A stretch of 21,246 bases of DNA from Mesorhizobium_B sp964242945 (GTDB lineage Bacteria; Pseudomonadota; Alphaproteobacteria; Rhizobiales; Rhizobiaceae), in the NCBI GenBank assembly GCA_964242945.1, contig CAXTCF010000065.1, forward strand, positions 1-21,246, in the 5' to 3' direction. The position numbers and the translations under genes were made by a program. Positions 1 through 7,569 of this stretch are shown one piece after another. How positions within the stretch are numbered: the first letter of the stretch is position 1; every line of letters begins with the position of its first letter. The notes below the pieces were generated by a model. The model was not told where the DNA came from. It saw nothing but the letters and a program-made list of their open reading frames with translations, and made no database searches.

Positions 1-720
1 GCGGTGCTGTCCGACATCCTCGGCGACGAGGACCATCTCGGCGACATGGACTTCAAGGTGGCGGGCACGGAAACCGGCATCACCTCGCTCCAGATGGACA
101 TCAAGATCGACGGCATCACCGAGGAGATCATGCGTGTCGCGCTGGATCAGGCCAGAGAAGGCCGCGTCCACATCCTGGGCGAGATGGCCAAGGCCTTGAC
201 CGAGTCGCGCAAGGAACTGGGCGAGTTCGCGCCGCGCATCGAGGTCATGAACATCCCGACCGACAAGATCCGCGACGTGATCGGTTCCGGCGGCAAGGTG
301 ATCCGCGAGATCGTGGAAAAGACCGGCGCCAAGATCAACATCGAGGACGACGGCACGGTGAAGATCGCCTCTTCCAACGCCAAGGAGATCGAGGCGGCGA
401 AGAAGTGGATCCACACCATCGTGGCCGAGCCGGAAGTGGGCGAGATCTACGAGGGCACGGTCGTCAAGACCGCGGACTTCGGCGCCTTCGTCAACTTCTT
501 CGGGCCCCGCGACGGCCTCGTTCACATCTCCCAGCTCGCCGGCGAGCGCGTCAACAAGACCACCGACGTGGTCAAGGAAGGCCAGAAGGTCTGGGTCAAG
601 CTGATGGGCTTCGACGAGCGCGGCAAGGTGCGCCTGTCCATGAAGGTCGTCGACCAGGCGACCGGCAAGGAGATCGCGCGCGAAAAGTCGTCCCGCGAGG
701 ACAGTGTGGACGCCGCCTGA
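1..720 (+). CDS. pnp: Polyribonucleotide nucleotidyltransferase (PNPase), C-terminal part
   Basis: The gene enters from the left edge already open, so only the last 239 residues are visible. PNPase is a phosphorolytic 3'-to-5' exoribonuclease of the RNA degradosome. The visible part starts at the end of the second RNase PH domain (AVLSDILGDEDHLGDMDF, a well-conserved PNPase stretch) and continues into a KH domain at about residues 77-140, with the GxxG loop GSGGK at 95-99. An S1 RNA-binding domain follows at about 145-215, including the typical DGLVHISQL segment. After S1 the tail is short (ATGKEIAREKSS...DAA), without the long extension seen in some relatives. A strong hairpin terminator follows the stop codon. 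Identification is secure; the N-terminal catalytic half lies outside the window. Confidence 0.97.
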   Translation, partial: AVLSDILGDEDHLGDMDFKVAGTETGITSLQMDIKIDGITEEIMRVALDQAREGRVHILGEMAKALTESRKELGEFAPRIEVMNIPTDKIRDVIGSGGKVIREIVEKTGAKINIEDDGTVKIASSNAKEIEAAKKWIHTIVAEPEVGEIYEGTVVKTADFGAFVNFFGPRDGLVHISQLAGERVNKTTDVVKEGQKVWVKLMGFDERGKVRLSMKVVDQATGKEIAREKSSREDSVDAA

Positions 721-738
721 TTTTCTTCAGGGTTAGAC

Positions 739-773
739 AAAGAGCGCGGCTGGCAACGGCCGCGCTCTTTTTG
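739..773 (+). terminator. Rho-independent terminator after pnp
   Basis: A perfect 12-bp stem (739-750 pairs with 759-770) encloses an 8-base loop and is followed by a short T-run. It lies 18 bases after the pnp stop. The stem starts with AAAG and ends with CTTT, so it could also work for the convergent minus-strand exporter gene ending at 812. Confidence 0.85.
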
Positions 774-811
774 TCTGCACCAGCCGGTTGAACCTTGAGC
801 GGTCGCAAGTC

Positions 812-1444
812 TCATGGGGTAAGCGAAGACGGCCAGCCGAACGCCCTGGCCATCATCACGACCGCGAAGGTTTCCAGCAGCAATCCGCAGGACACATTCA
901 GTGCGGAAAGCACCCGTGCGCTGAGCCTTGAGCGAAGCAGGGTGACGGCCGTGCTCAAGCTCAGCCACCAGCCGAGCGAGCCCGCGAAGATGCCGAGCGC
1001 AACGCTTCCTACCGGCGCCTGCAAAGGTATGAACAGCGGCGTGAAGGCCGCGAAGATGAGCGGCGTCATCGGGTTGGCGAAGCCGAAGGCGAGCGCGCTT
1101 CCGAAGAATTTCAGCGCCTTGCGCGCGGACTCGGATTCGTTTCCCGGCAACGACACCGGCCGGCGCAGGCACCGGAAGCCGAAATAGAACAGCAAGGCGG
1201 CCGAAGCGATCGACAACAGCTGGAAGCTGCCGCTTTCCCGCAGGAGGAAAGCGGCGCCGGCCAGGGTGGCGGCCATCCCGTAGGCCGCATGAACGACGGC
1301 GATTCCCAGCCCGGTCGCGGCGCCGCTCACCGGGCCGAACTGCACCGTTCTTTGAATGCAGAGCATGGCGGACGGCCCGATCGGCGCCGCCACGGCGAGG
1401 CCGATGGAGATGCCGGCAAGGCAGGCCGGCGCAACGGTGATCAT
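812..1444 (-). CDS. LysE/RhtB-family amino-acid exporter
   Basis: This is a 210-residue, strongly hydrophobic protein of the usual LysE/RhtB length, whose members export amino acids or related metabolites across the inner membrane. The N-terminal segment AVAAPIGPSAMLCIQRT matches the family's conserved first helix and P(x)GP loop. A conserved-looking ALAFGFANPMTPLIFAAF segment sits near residues 116-133, where the family carries an N-P signature. About six membrane segments can be drawn. The ATG start is preceded by GGAG nine bases upstream on the minus strand. The gene converges on pnp. The substrate cannot be told from the sequence. The 210 bases between this gene and the regulator upstream contain nothing I can identify. 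Confidence 0.88.
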   Translation of the reverse strand: MITVAPACLAGISIGLAVAAPIGPSAMLCIQRTVQFGPVSGAATGLGIAVVHAAYGMAATLAGAAFLLRESGSFQLLSIASAALLFYFGFRCLRRPVSLPGNESESARKALKFFGSALAFGFANPMTPLIFAAFTPLFIPLQAPVGSVALGIFAGSLGWWLSLSTAVTLLRSRLSARVLSALNVSCGLLLETFAVVMMARAFGWPSSLTP

Positions 1445-1654
1445 GCAGACGGTCTCCTCTCCGTCCCCGGCCCGAACCCGCTGCGGCAGCTTCGGCGCCG
1501 CAATTCCTTGGCCGATCCGCTTCGGCTTGAGGAACTACAAGGCGGGCATTCGCTTCGAGCAGGCCGGCTTCAGAAGCACGTCTAGCGGCCCCGGCGCCTC
1601 ACCCATTTGCATGAGACCGCGCGGGAAAGGCCTGCGCGGGCCGGTGTCCGGGCG

Positions 1655-2785
1655 TCAGAACGGAAGGCGGGCCACACGGCCGAGCAGCGCGACAAGCTCG
1701 CTTTGGCGCGTCGTCTGGGTCTTGCCGAACAGGTGTTGCAGGTGCGTGCGCGCGGTGTCGAAGGAAACGCTCTGACGCTGCGCGTGCTCCTTGACGGACA
1801 GGCCGGCAAGAAGCGCCACGGCGAGTTCCGTTTCCTTGGGCGTGAAGCCGAACAGCGTCCGCAAGCGCTCCGCCAGCCGCCCGTCTTGGCGGGCCGTCAA
1901 ATCCTGCACCAGGATCATGGCGGCGCGCGGTACCGGCAGGCCGCCCGCCGCCTCCCCCGCGAACGGCGCCACCGTCAGCGCCAGCGAAGCACGCTGGGTC
2001 GCGGGCGAGCGGAGAAGCATCTCCCCACTTCGCGGCACGGTGCCGACCGCGTCTGCGCAGGCCGACGCGACCAGGAGCCGGAGCCCGTCGGCTTCGGACT
2101 TGCTGGCCGCCGAAATGCGCCCGCCAAGCATAAGGAGCCCGCATCCCCGATCGCTGAGCAGCGCCTCGGCCCTTTCGTTCATCGCGAGCGGCCGGCAGCT
2201 TGCGTCCACGACGAAGCAGGCAATGGCAAGCGCGTCCCAGGCCTGCGCCTCGGCGTGCAGCCGCCAGTCGGTCAAGCGCAGGCTCAAGCCCGCAGCCCGC
2301 AGCAGGGTCGGCGCCAGCCGGTCCAGAAGCCCTGCTTCCTGCCTGTCGAACGGGGTGTCTCCGCCGCGCAGGAGGGCGATCAGCAGACTTGATCCGTCCT
2401 TGGCCGTCGTGTGCAGACCCAGGAAGCTGCGCATGCCCTGCGGCACAAGCCACTCATTGAAAAAGGTGGTGCGGCGGAACTCATGCTTCGGCAGCACCGA
2501 TTGCTCGGTGAACAGCACGGTTGGTGCGCTCCGCGCCAGGAAAGGCAGGATCGGATTGGAAAGCTGGGGGTCTTGGAACCGTTCATTGTAGCCCGGCTCG
2601 CAGCCGCCGAAGAAGATGTGACTGCGCCGCGAGACGGGGTCGAAGTTGACGAACGCCGCGTCGGCGCTTTCCGTGAGCGTGCGCAGCTTGGCCATCACGG
2701 CGTTCCAGCCGTTCTCGCCGCCCAGAGCCGCTTCGTAGGCGCTGTCGGCCACGTCTTCGATGGTGAAGCTCTGCATGGATGGCAA
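1655..2785 (-). CDS. LuxR-type HTH transcriptional regulator with PAS-like region
   Basis: A 376-residue protein with a C-terminal LuxR/GerE helix-turn-helix at about residues 314-370. Recognisable elements are FTPKETELAVALLAG, the recognition-helix region SFDTARTHLQHLFGK, and the closing R-x-SELVALL. The middle (about 180-295) looks PAS-like (AIACFVVDASCRPLAMNERAE). The N-terminal 170 residues resemble the poorly defined sensory halves of similar alphaproteobacterial regulators. There is no receiver domain and no clear acyl-homoserine-lactone pocket signature, so the signal is unknown. It is read divergently from the methyltransferase gene with 130 bases between them, and could regulate itself, that gene, or the LysE exporter downstream. 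No operator dyad was convincing. Confidence 0.87.
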   Translation of the reverse strand: MPSMQSFTIEDVADSAYEAALGGENGWNAVMAKLRTLTESADAAFVNFDPVSRRSHIFFGGCEPGYNERFQDPQLSNPILPFLARSAPTVLFTEQSVLPKHEFRRTTFFNEWLVPQGMRSFLGLHTTAKDGSSLLIALLRGGDTPFDRQEAGLLDRLAPTLLRAAGLSLRLTDWRLHAEAQAWDALAIACFVVDASCRPLAMNERAEALLSDRGCGLLMLGGRISAASKSEADGLRLLVASACADAVGTVPRSGEMLLRSPATQRASLALTVAPFAGEAAGGLPVPRAAMILVQDLTARQDGRLAERLRTLFGFTPKETELAVALLAGLSVKEHAQRQSVSFDTARTHLQHLFGKTQTTRQSELVALLGRVARLPF

Positions 2786-2915
2786 CGCCCCTGTTTGCCG
2801 TAAACTTCCCTGTAGGCAGGCAGTGCTTTTCTCTACGTACCGGCCATGGCGCCGAAATCAACCTTTGGCGCACCGCCGCTTGCCCCTGCCCGCGAAACCG
2901 GACAAACAGGCCGGC

Positions 2916-3923
2916 ATGTCCTCCCAGGCCACCCTGCTTCATCCCTTCGCCTCCGGGACCCTCCCGATGCCGGACGCCGACGCGCGTGCGATTTTGTTCA
3001 ACGCACAGCCCGGCCTGGACACACCCGAGGAGTTCGAGGCCGATCTGCACCTCGTCCAGGGTTTCCGCCCCTTCTTCCTGCCTTTGACGAGGGCGGGCTG
3101 GCAGGTGGCGCCGCAGGCTTACGGCGAGAACTACGACATCGTGCTGGTGCAATGCGGGCGGCATCGCGGGCAGAACGAGGGGTGGCTGGCCGACGCGCTG
3201 GCGCGGGCGAAGCCGGGCGGGCTGATCATAGCTGCCGGCGCCAAGAGCGACGGCATCGACAGTTTCCGCCGCAGGGTTGCCGGCGCGATCGCCGTGGAAG
3301 GGCATCTGTTCAAGCATCACGGCGTGGCCTTCTGGCTGCGGCGCCCGGAAAACTGGTCCGAACTGCCGCCCTTCCTCAGCGGGGACGGGCCAAGCACGGC
3401 GGAGTTCTTTGCCGCACCGGGCATGTTCAGTTCTGCGCACCCCGATCCCGGCTCCGAGTTCCTGGCGGGCTGCCTACCGGCCGACCTCAAAGGCACGGTC
3501 GCGGATTTCGGGGCGGGCTGGGGCTATCTCGCCGTGGAGATCGCCAAGCGCTGCCCGGCCGTTTCCGGCATCGACCTCTACGAGGCGGATTTTTCTTCGC
3601 TCGAAGCCGCGAAAGCCAACTTGGCCACACAGGCCGGGGCGCGGAAGATCGGCTTCTTCTGGCACGACATTTTAACCGAGCCTGTGGAAGCCCGCTATGA
3701 AGCGATCGTCTGCAATCCGCCCTTCCATCAGGGGCGCGAAGCCCAGCCTTCGCTTGGACAGGGATTCATTGCAGCCGCCGCCAAGGCGCTGAAGAAGGGC
3801 GGACGGCTGTTCGTGGTGGCGAACCGCGGCCTGCCCTACGAGGCCGCCCTGGAAGCGGCTTTCTCGTCGGTGGAGGAGATCGCGCGCAACAAAAGCTTCA
3901 AGGTGCTGGGCGCGCGACGCTGA
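2916..3923 (+). CDS. rsmC: RsmC-like 16S rRNA (guanine-N2)-methyltransferase
   Basis: A 335-residue class I SAM-dependent methyltransferase. It has the two-domain layout of RsmC/RlmG enzymes: a degenerate N-terminal methyltransferase-like domain (about 1-170) and a catalytic C-terminal domain. SAM-binding motif I is VADFGAGWGY starting near V195, and the N6/N2 amino-methyltransferase motif is NPPFHQG at 267-273, which is characteristic of RsmC/RlmG. The C-terminus (RNKSFKVLGARR) matches the family's usual ending. RsmC methylates G1207 of 16S rRNA. The frame is open upstream to 2760, but the ATG at 2916 fits the family's N-terminus and has AGG a few bases upstream, so I use it. RlmG or a broader 'class I methyltransferase' label is the alternative. 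Confidence 0.87.
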   Translation: MSSQATLLHPFASGTLPMPDADARAILFNAQPGLDTPEEFEADLHLVQGFRPFFLPLTRAGWQVAPQAYGENYDIVLVQCGRHRGQNEGWLADALARAKPGGLIIAAGAKSDGIDSFRRRVAGAIAVEGHLFKHHGVAFWLRRPENWSELPPFLSGDGPSTAEFFAAPGMFSSAHPDPGSEFLAGCLPADLKGTVADFGAGWGYLAVEIAKRCPAVSGIDLYEADFSSLEAAKANLATQAGARKIGFFWHDILTEPVEARYEAIVCNPPFHQGREAQPSLGQGFIAAAAKALKKGGRLFVVANRGLPYEAALEAAFSSVEEIARNKSFKVLGARR

Positions 3924-4002
3924 AGCATCGAACCCGCGAGGGCGAGAAAGGCCGCGACCTTGGCGGGGCGGAGGACGAAGAATACTGGTTGAACGCGCTG
4001 CC

Positions 4003-4521
4003 ATGCAGGAAACGGATGCCAAGATCTTGGACGACCCCATCACGGCGCTGACGCCGCATTCCGATCACCTTGATGCTATCCTGGAACTCAACAACCGCCA
4101 TGCCGCCGAGCTTTCGCTCCTGACGGCGCAAAGCTTGGCGGCGCTGCTCGGCACGGCGTTCCATGCGCGCCGGATCGGGCCGGCGGACGCCTTCCTGATC
4201 GGACTGGACGAGACGGCGGAGTACGGAAGCACCAATTTCCTGTGGTTCCGCGCCCGCTATCCCCGCTTCGCCTATGTGGATAAGGTCGTGGTCGCGGAGC
4301 ACGCGCGGAACCGCGGCTTGGCGCGCCGGCTCTACGCCGGCTTCTTCGCGGCCGCGCGGGCGGCCGGTCACGCAATCGCCTGCTGCGAGGTCAACCAGGA
4401 GCCGCCCAACCCGGCCTCGGATGCCTTTCACGCGGCGTTCGGCTTCGAGCCGGTCGGCACGGCGGCGCTTTACGGCGGCGAGCGAACCGTGCGCTATCTC
4501 GTTCGTAATCTGGAAGGATGA
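4003..4521 (+). CDS. GNAT-family N-acetyltransferase
   Basis: A 172-residue protein with the GNAT acetyl-CoA-binding core: YVDKVVVAEHARNRGLARRL at residues 91-110 contains the beta4 strand and the R-x-x-G-x-A pyrophosphate-binding loop of motif A. The C-terminal F-x-A-A-FGFEPVG segment is the usual motif B region. It resembles the small predicted acetyltransferases grouped as COG3818. The substrate is unknown. It starts 79 bases after the methyltransferase gene and ends 23 bases before the next gene, so the three plus-strand genes could be one transcript. Confidence 0.85.
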   Translation: MQETDAKILDDPITALTPHSDHLDAILELNNRHAAELSLLTAQSLAALLGTAFHARRIGPADAFLIGLDETAEYGSTNFLWFRARYPRFAYVDKVVVAEHARNRGLARRLYAGFFAAARAAGHAIACCEVNQEPPNPASDAFHAAFGFEPVGTAALYGGERTVRYLVRNLEG

Positions 4522-4544
4522 GGGCACGCCCGCCGGAGACAGCC

Positions 4545-5111
4545 ATGGCAAAACAGTTCGCTTCGATCGACGACAAGCACCGGGCCTTCATCGCCGCCCA
4601 AAAAATCTTCTTCACGGGCTCCTGCGCGGCAGGCGCGCGGGTCAACATCTCGCCGCGCCCGACCGAGCACCTCCACGTGCTCGGTCCCAACGCCGTCGCC
4701 TATCTCGACCTCACGGGATCGGGCAGCGAAACGGCGGCGCATGTCAAAGCCGGTGGCCCCCTGACGATCATGCTCTGCGCCTTCGAAGGCGCGCCGCTCA
4801 TCCTTCGCCTCTACGGCAAGGGGCGCGTGGCCTTCCGCGGCTCGGCGGAATACCTCGCCTTTCTCGACCGCTTCTACCACGGAGGCGAACCCTGCGGCGC
4901 CCGGCAGATCACCTTCCTCGACGTCGATCTCGTGCAGACGAGCTGCGGCTTCGGCGTGCCGCTGTTCGACTACACAGGCGAGCGCCCCGTGCTCGACCGC
5001 TGGGCGGAGGCCAAGGGAGAGAACGGCCTGCGCGCCTACCGGACCGAGAAGAACCTTTTGAGCATCGACGGTCTGCCGACCGGCTTCCAAGAGCCGCAAG
5101 CTGCGGAGTGA
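4545..5111 (+). CDS. Pyridoxamine 5'-phosphate oxidase family protein
   Basis: A 188-residue protein of the split-barrel FMN-binding superfamily. N-terminal ARVNISPRPTEHLHVLGPN and YLDLTGSGSETAAHVKAGG match the pattern of proteins annotated as 'pyridoxamine 5'-phosphate oxidase family', where G-S-G-x-E-T stands at the flavin-binding strand. The later LRLYGKGRVAFRGS is the next barrel strand. These proteins are not established PdxH enzymes, and the true reaction is unknown. I chose the ATG at 4545 because GGAGA lies eight bases upstream. An in-frame ATG at 4518 overlaps the stop codon of the acetyltransferase (ATGA) and would add nine residues by translational coupling. The gene ends 42 bases before the assembly gap. 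Confidence 0.82.
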   Translation: MAKQFASIDDKHRAFIAAQKIFFTGSCAAGARVNISPRPTEHLHVLGPNAVAYLDLTGSGSETAAHVKAGGPLTIMLCAFEGAPLILRLYGKGRVAFRGSAEYLAFLDRFYHGGEPCGARQITFLDVDLVQTSCGFGVPLFDYTGERPVLDRWAEAKGENGLRAYRTEKNLLSIDGLPTGFQEPQAAE

Positions 5112-5153
5112 CGGCCGCGACGTTCAGCACGTAATCCACCATCAGCGCCGCCG
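5112..5153 (-). other. Possible truncated amino-acid permease coding end at gap edge
   Basis: Read on the minus strand out of the gap, these bases encode A-A-L-M-V-D-Y-V-L-N-V-A-A-V. This resembles the conserved helix of APC-superfamily permeases (typically alanine-rich, then D-Y-V-L-x-V-A-V-S). The resemblance stops where the oxidase-like gene on the other strand begins. Only about a dozen residues are involved, so chance is quite possible. If real, it is the broken edge of a permease gene, either a natural truncation or a mis-joined contig end. Confidence 0.2.
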
Positions 5154-5253
5154 NNNNNNNNNNNNNNNNNNNNNNNNNNNNNNNNNNNNNNNNNNNNNNN
5201 NNNNNNNNNNNNNNNNNNNNNNNNNNNNNNNNNNNNNNNNNNNNNNNNNNNNN
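5154..5253. other. Assembly gap (100 N)
   Basis: Exactly 100 N bases, the conventional placeholder for a scaffold gap of unknown size. Real distance, content and even adjacency across it are unknown. Operon and neighbour arguments should not be carried across this point. Confidence 0.99.
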
Positions 5254-5270
5254 CTCAACCGGAGTCCGGC

Positions 5271-5564
5271 ATGCTCGCCCTTATTCAGACGGTCATCCTC
5301 GCGCTCGACATCTACTGGTGGATCTTGATCGGGTCGGCCGTTTTTTCCTGGCTCTACGCCTTCAACGTGGTGAACCCGCGCAACGGCGTGGTCAGCGCGA
5401 TCGGCACCTTCCTGTTCCGCGCCACGGAGCCCGTGCTGCGGCCGATCCGCAACATCCTGCCCAACTTCGGCGGCATCGACATCTCGCCGATCGTCGTGCT
5501 GCTGCTCATCTTCTTTCTGCGGCAGTTCATCCTGACCACGGTGGCCCCCGCCCTGCTGGCGTGA
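5271..5564 (+). CDS. YggT family integral membrane protein
   Basis: A 97-residue YggT-domain protein, the usual length for alphaproteobacterial members. It has two hydrophobic segments, about 1-26 and 70-95. The conserved middle VNPRNGVVSAIGTFLFRATEPVLRPIRNILP contains the T-E-P-x-L-x-P-I-R signature of the family. GGAG lies six bases before the ATG. The molecular role is not established; homologues have been linked to osmotic stress, membrane-protein handling and cell division. It begins 17 bases after the assembly gap, so its upstream region is missing. Convergent ppa lies downstream. Confidence 0.93.
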   Translation: MLALIQTVILALDIYWWILIGSAVFSWLYAFNVVNPRNGVVSAIGTFLFRATEPVLRPIRNILPNFGGIDISPIVVLLLIFFLRQFILTTVAPALLA

Positions 5565-5678
5565 GCCTCAGCCACTGCAACGCTTCAAGCTGGCCACTCA
5601 CGTAACCGCTGCACTCTGCTTCGAACGAGACCGCACAAGGCAGCAACCGGAGGCGAAGCCAGCCGGATTGGCCAGAGG

Positions 5679-6218
5679 TCAGGCCTTTTCCTTGGCCTTC
5701 GCCCGCTCGATCGCTTCCACGATCATCTGCTTGGCGGTAGCCGTGTCGTGCCAGCCGCCGATCTTGACCCACTTGCCGGGCTCCAGGTCCTTGTAGTGCT
5801 CGAAGAAGTGTTCGATCTGCTTCAGCGTGATCTCCGGCAAGTCGGTGAAGTTCAGCACCTTGTCGTAGCGGCGCGTCAGCTTCTGCGTCGGCACCGCGAT
5901 CACCTTCTCGTCCTGGCCGGCATTGTCCTCCATGATCAGCACGCCGATCGGCCGCACGTTGATCAGGCAGCCCGGCACGAGTTCGCGCGTGTTGCAGATA
6001 AGCACGTCGATCGGATCGCCGTCGCCCGAAAGCGTATGGGGCACGAAGCCGTAATTGCCGGGATAGGTCATCGGCGTGTAAAGGAAGCGGTCCACCATCA
6101 GGACGCCGGCCTCCTTGTCCATCTCGTACTTGATCGGCTGGCCGCCCACCGGCACCTCGACGATGACGTTCACGTCGTCCGGCGGATTCGTGCCGATGGC
6201 GATGGCTTCAATGCGCAT
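5679..6218 (-). CDS. ppa: Inorganic pyrophosphatase (family I)
   Basis: A 179-residue family I inorganic pyrophosphatase, which hydrolyses pyrophosphate to two phosphates in the cytosol and pulls biosynthetic reactions forward. The signature DGDPIDVL contains the metal-binding aspartates D66, D68 and D71. The other active-site residues known from the E. coli enzyme appear one position later: E21, K30, E32, R44 and Y56. Length and motifs are complete and nothing looks abnormal. The gene lies downstream of the GNAT gene on the same strand with 66 bases between, and converges with yggT across 114 bases in which I see no clear terminator. Confidence 0.97.
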   Translation of the reverse strand: MRIEAIAIGTNPPDDVNVIVEVPVGGQPIKYEMDKEAGVLMVDRFLYTPMTYPGNYGFVPHTLSGDGDPIDVLICNTRELVPGCLINVRPIGVLIMEDNAGQDEKVIAVPTQKLTRRYDKVLNFTDLPEITLKQIEHFFEHYKDLEPGKWVKIGGWHDTATAKQMIVEAIERAKAKEKA

Positions 6219-6284
6219 GATGTTCCCTCCCGCTTCTCACCTGCTGAAATAGCGGGAGCAGCGCGGGAAGCAAAGGGGCTGCGA

Positions 6285-6791
6285 TCAGTCCCAGACAAAG
6301 GCGATCTTGCGCAGCGCCTTTCCTTCGAAGGTCTCCACGCCTTCCGCCATGTCGCGCCCGCCGCGCCCCTCGTAGAAGGAAAGCGCCCCGGTGTTTTCCT
6401 CCAGCGCCCAGACCACGAGCCCCTGGAGGCCGGAGCTGCGCAGCCGCCCGCGTGCCGCGTTGAAAAGCTGGCGGCCGAGCCCGATGCCCTGGCATTCCGG
6501 CGCGAGATAGAGTTCGTAGATCTCGCCCTCCTGCCGCAGTTCGCGCGTCCGGTTGCGGCCGAGCGTGGCATAGCCGGAAACCTTGCCGCCGACCTCCACC
6601 ACCATGACGGAAGCGGCGCGGCGGATCGCGTCGCGCCACCAGTCGGAGCCGCGGCGGTTGACCATCCGGGTCAGCGCCTTGTGCGGGATGATGCCGGCAT
6701 AGGCGTTCGCCCAGGCCTGCGCATGCACCTCCGCGATGGCATGAGCGTCGGCCGGCTCGGCCTTGCGGATGTCGATGAGCAGGGTCGTCAT
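6285..6791 (-). CDS. GNAT-family N-acetyltransferase
   Basis: A 168-residue GNAT protein (start MTTLLIDIRKAEPADAHAIA). The N-terminal AWANAYAGIIP motif occurs in many small GNATs. Motif A is IYELYLAPECQGIGLGRQLF, with the Q-G-I-G-L-G acetyl-CoA loop, and the C-terminus has the usual N-x-x-A-x-x-FYEG-x-G segment. The substrate is unknown. The frame is open upstream to 6845, but I prefer the ATG at 6791. It begins at the normal GNAT N-terminus and places a perfect CtrA-type box 21-35 bases upstream in the promoter region. No good ribosome-binding site is visible at any of the candidate starts. It may be co-transcribed with ppa. Confidence 0.84.
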   Translation of the reverse strand: MTTLLIDIRKAEPADAHAIAEVHAQAWANAYAGIIPHKALTRMVNRRGSDWWRDAIRRAASVMVVEVGGKVSGYATLGRNRTRELRQEGEIYELYLAPECQGIGLGRQLFNAARGRLRSSGLQGLVVWALEENTGALSFYEGRGGRDMAEGVETFEGKALRKIAFVWD

Positions 6792-6811
6792 GGCTGGCAA
6801 CCGGCGGTGCG

Positions 6812-6826
6812 TTAACGGTTCCTTAA
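6812..6826 (-). promoter_or_regulatory. CtrA-type binding site TTAA-N7-TTAA
   Basis: TTAA at 6812-6815 and TTAA at 6823-6826, separated by exactly seven bases, match the full consensus for the alphaproteobacterial cell-cycle regulator CtrA. The box lies 21 bases upstream of the preferred GNAT start, inside the likely core promoter. An extra half-site-like GTTAAC is at 6894-6899. Binding is inferred from the motif only. Confidence 0.55.
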
Positions 6827-6921
6827 GCATAAAGGGCGCACGCACCCAAAGGCAACGGGACCAAAGAAGGAACCCGCGCGACCGGCGAACATCGTTAACT
6901 GGCGCGGTTTCCGGGCAGGCT

Positions 6922-7563
6922 TCAGATCTCGACCAGATGGTCGCTCAGCTCGTTGCGGTTGTCCGGCTCCGGCGGGAAGTGGAGGGCCAGCAGCCGCCCT
7001 GCCTCGCCCACCGCACCGATGATGCCCCCGGCGAGTTGCCCGCGCCCGGCTTTGACCGTCAGTTCGGACAACAGCGCATCCCAGGTTCCGGGCGGGACGC
7101 GCTCGTTGATGCCGCTGTCGGCCAGCAGTTCGGCCCGGCGCTCGGCCAAGGAAACGAAGATCAGGATGCCGGTGCGCGCCGCCGTGCGGTGGATGTTGCG
7201 CGCCAGGAACTGTTTTACCGCATTCGCCCGGACGGCGCGCGCGCGCAGGCCGTGCGGGGTCAGGGCCAAGCGCAGGCCGGGCCGGAGCTTCAGGACGAAG
7301 AGCCCGCAGCCGGCGCTGAGCATCTGCGCGCCCACAAAGGCCGGCAGGTGCAGCGACAGCCAGAAATGCTCCAAGGCGAGCGAAACGAGGAGGCTTCCCA
7401 CGAGTAGAAACAGCAGCAGCGCCGTTGCGGCCGGAAAGAAGTAGCCGTCGCTCCGCCGCGCCACGACGCAGACGATCTCGCCGGACGTTTCCCGTTCCGC
7501 AGCCCGGATGGCGTCGCGGATGGCGGCGTGCTCGTTTGGTGTTAGCGGCTTGTGTGCGGCCAT
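6922..7563 (-). CDS. TPM-domain membrane protein (second TPM gene of lemA cluster)
   Basis: A 213-residue protein related to the TPM domain family (TLP18.3/Psb32/MOLO-1). The N-terminal EHAAIRDAIRAAERETSGEIVCVVA is the first helix-strand unit of the fold. Two hydrophobic segments follow at about 42-70 and 73-97. The C-terminal half carries a second TPM-like stretch (ILIFVSLAERRAELLADSGI, then GGIIGAVGEAGRLLALHFPP). It starts six bases after the stop of the upstream TPM gene, so translation is probably coupled. Such proteins often form lemA-TPM-TPM clusters; function is not established. Likely an inner-membrane protein. Confidence 0.8.
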   Translation of the reverse strand: MAAHKPLTPNEHAAIRDAIRAAERETSGEIVCVVARRSDGYFFPAATALLLFLLVGSLLVSLALEHFWLSLHLPAFVGAQMLSAGCGLFVLKLRPGLRLALTPHGLRARAVRANAVKQFLARNIHRTAARTGILIFVSLAERRAELLADSGINERVPPGTWDALLSELTVKAGRGQLAGGIIGAVGEAGRLLALHFPPEPDNRNELSDHLVEI

Positions 7564-7569
7564 GAAACT

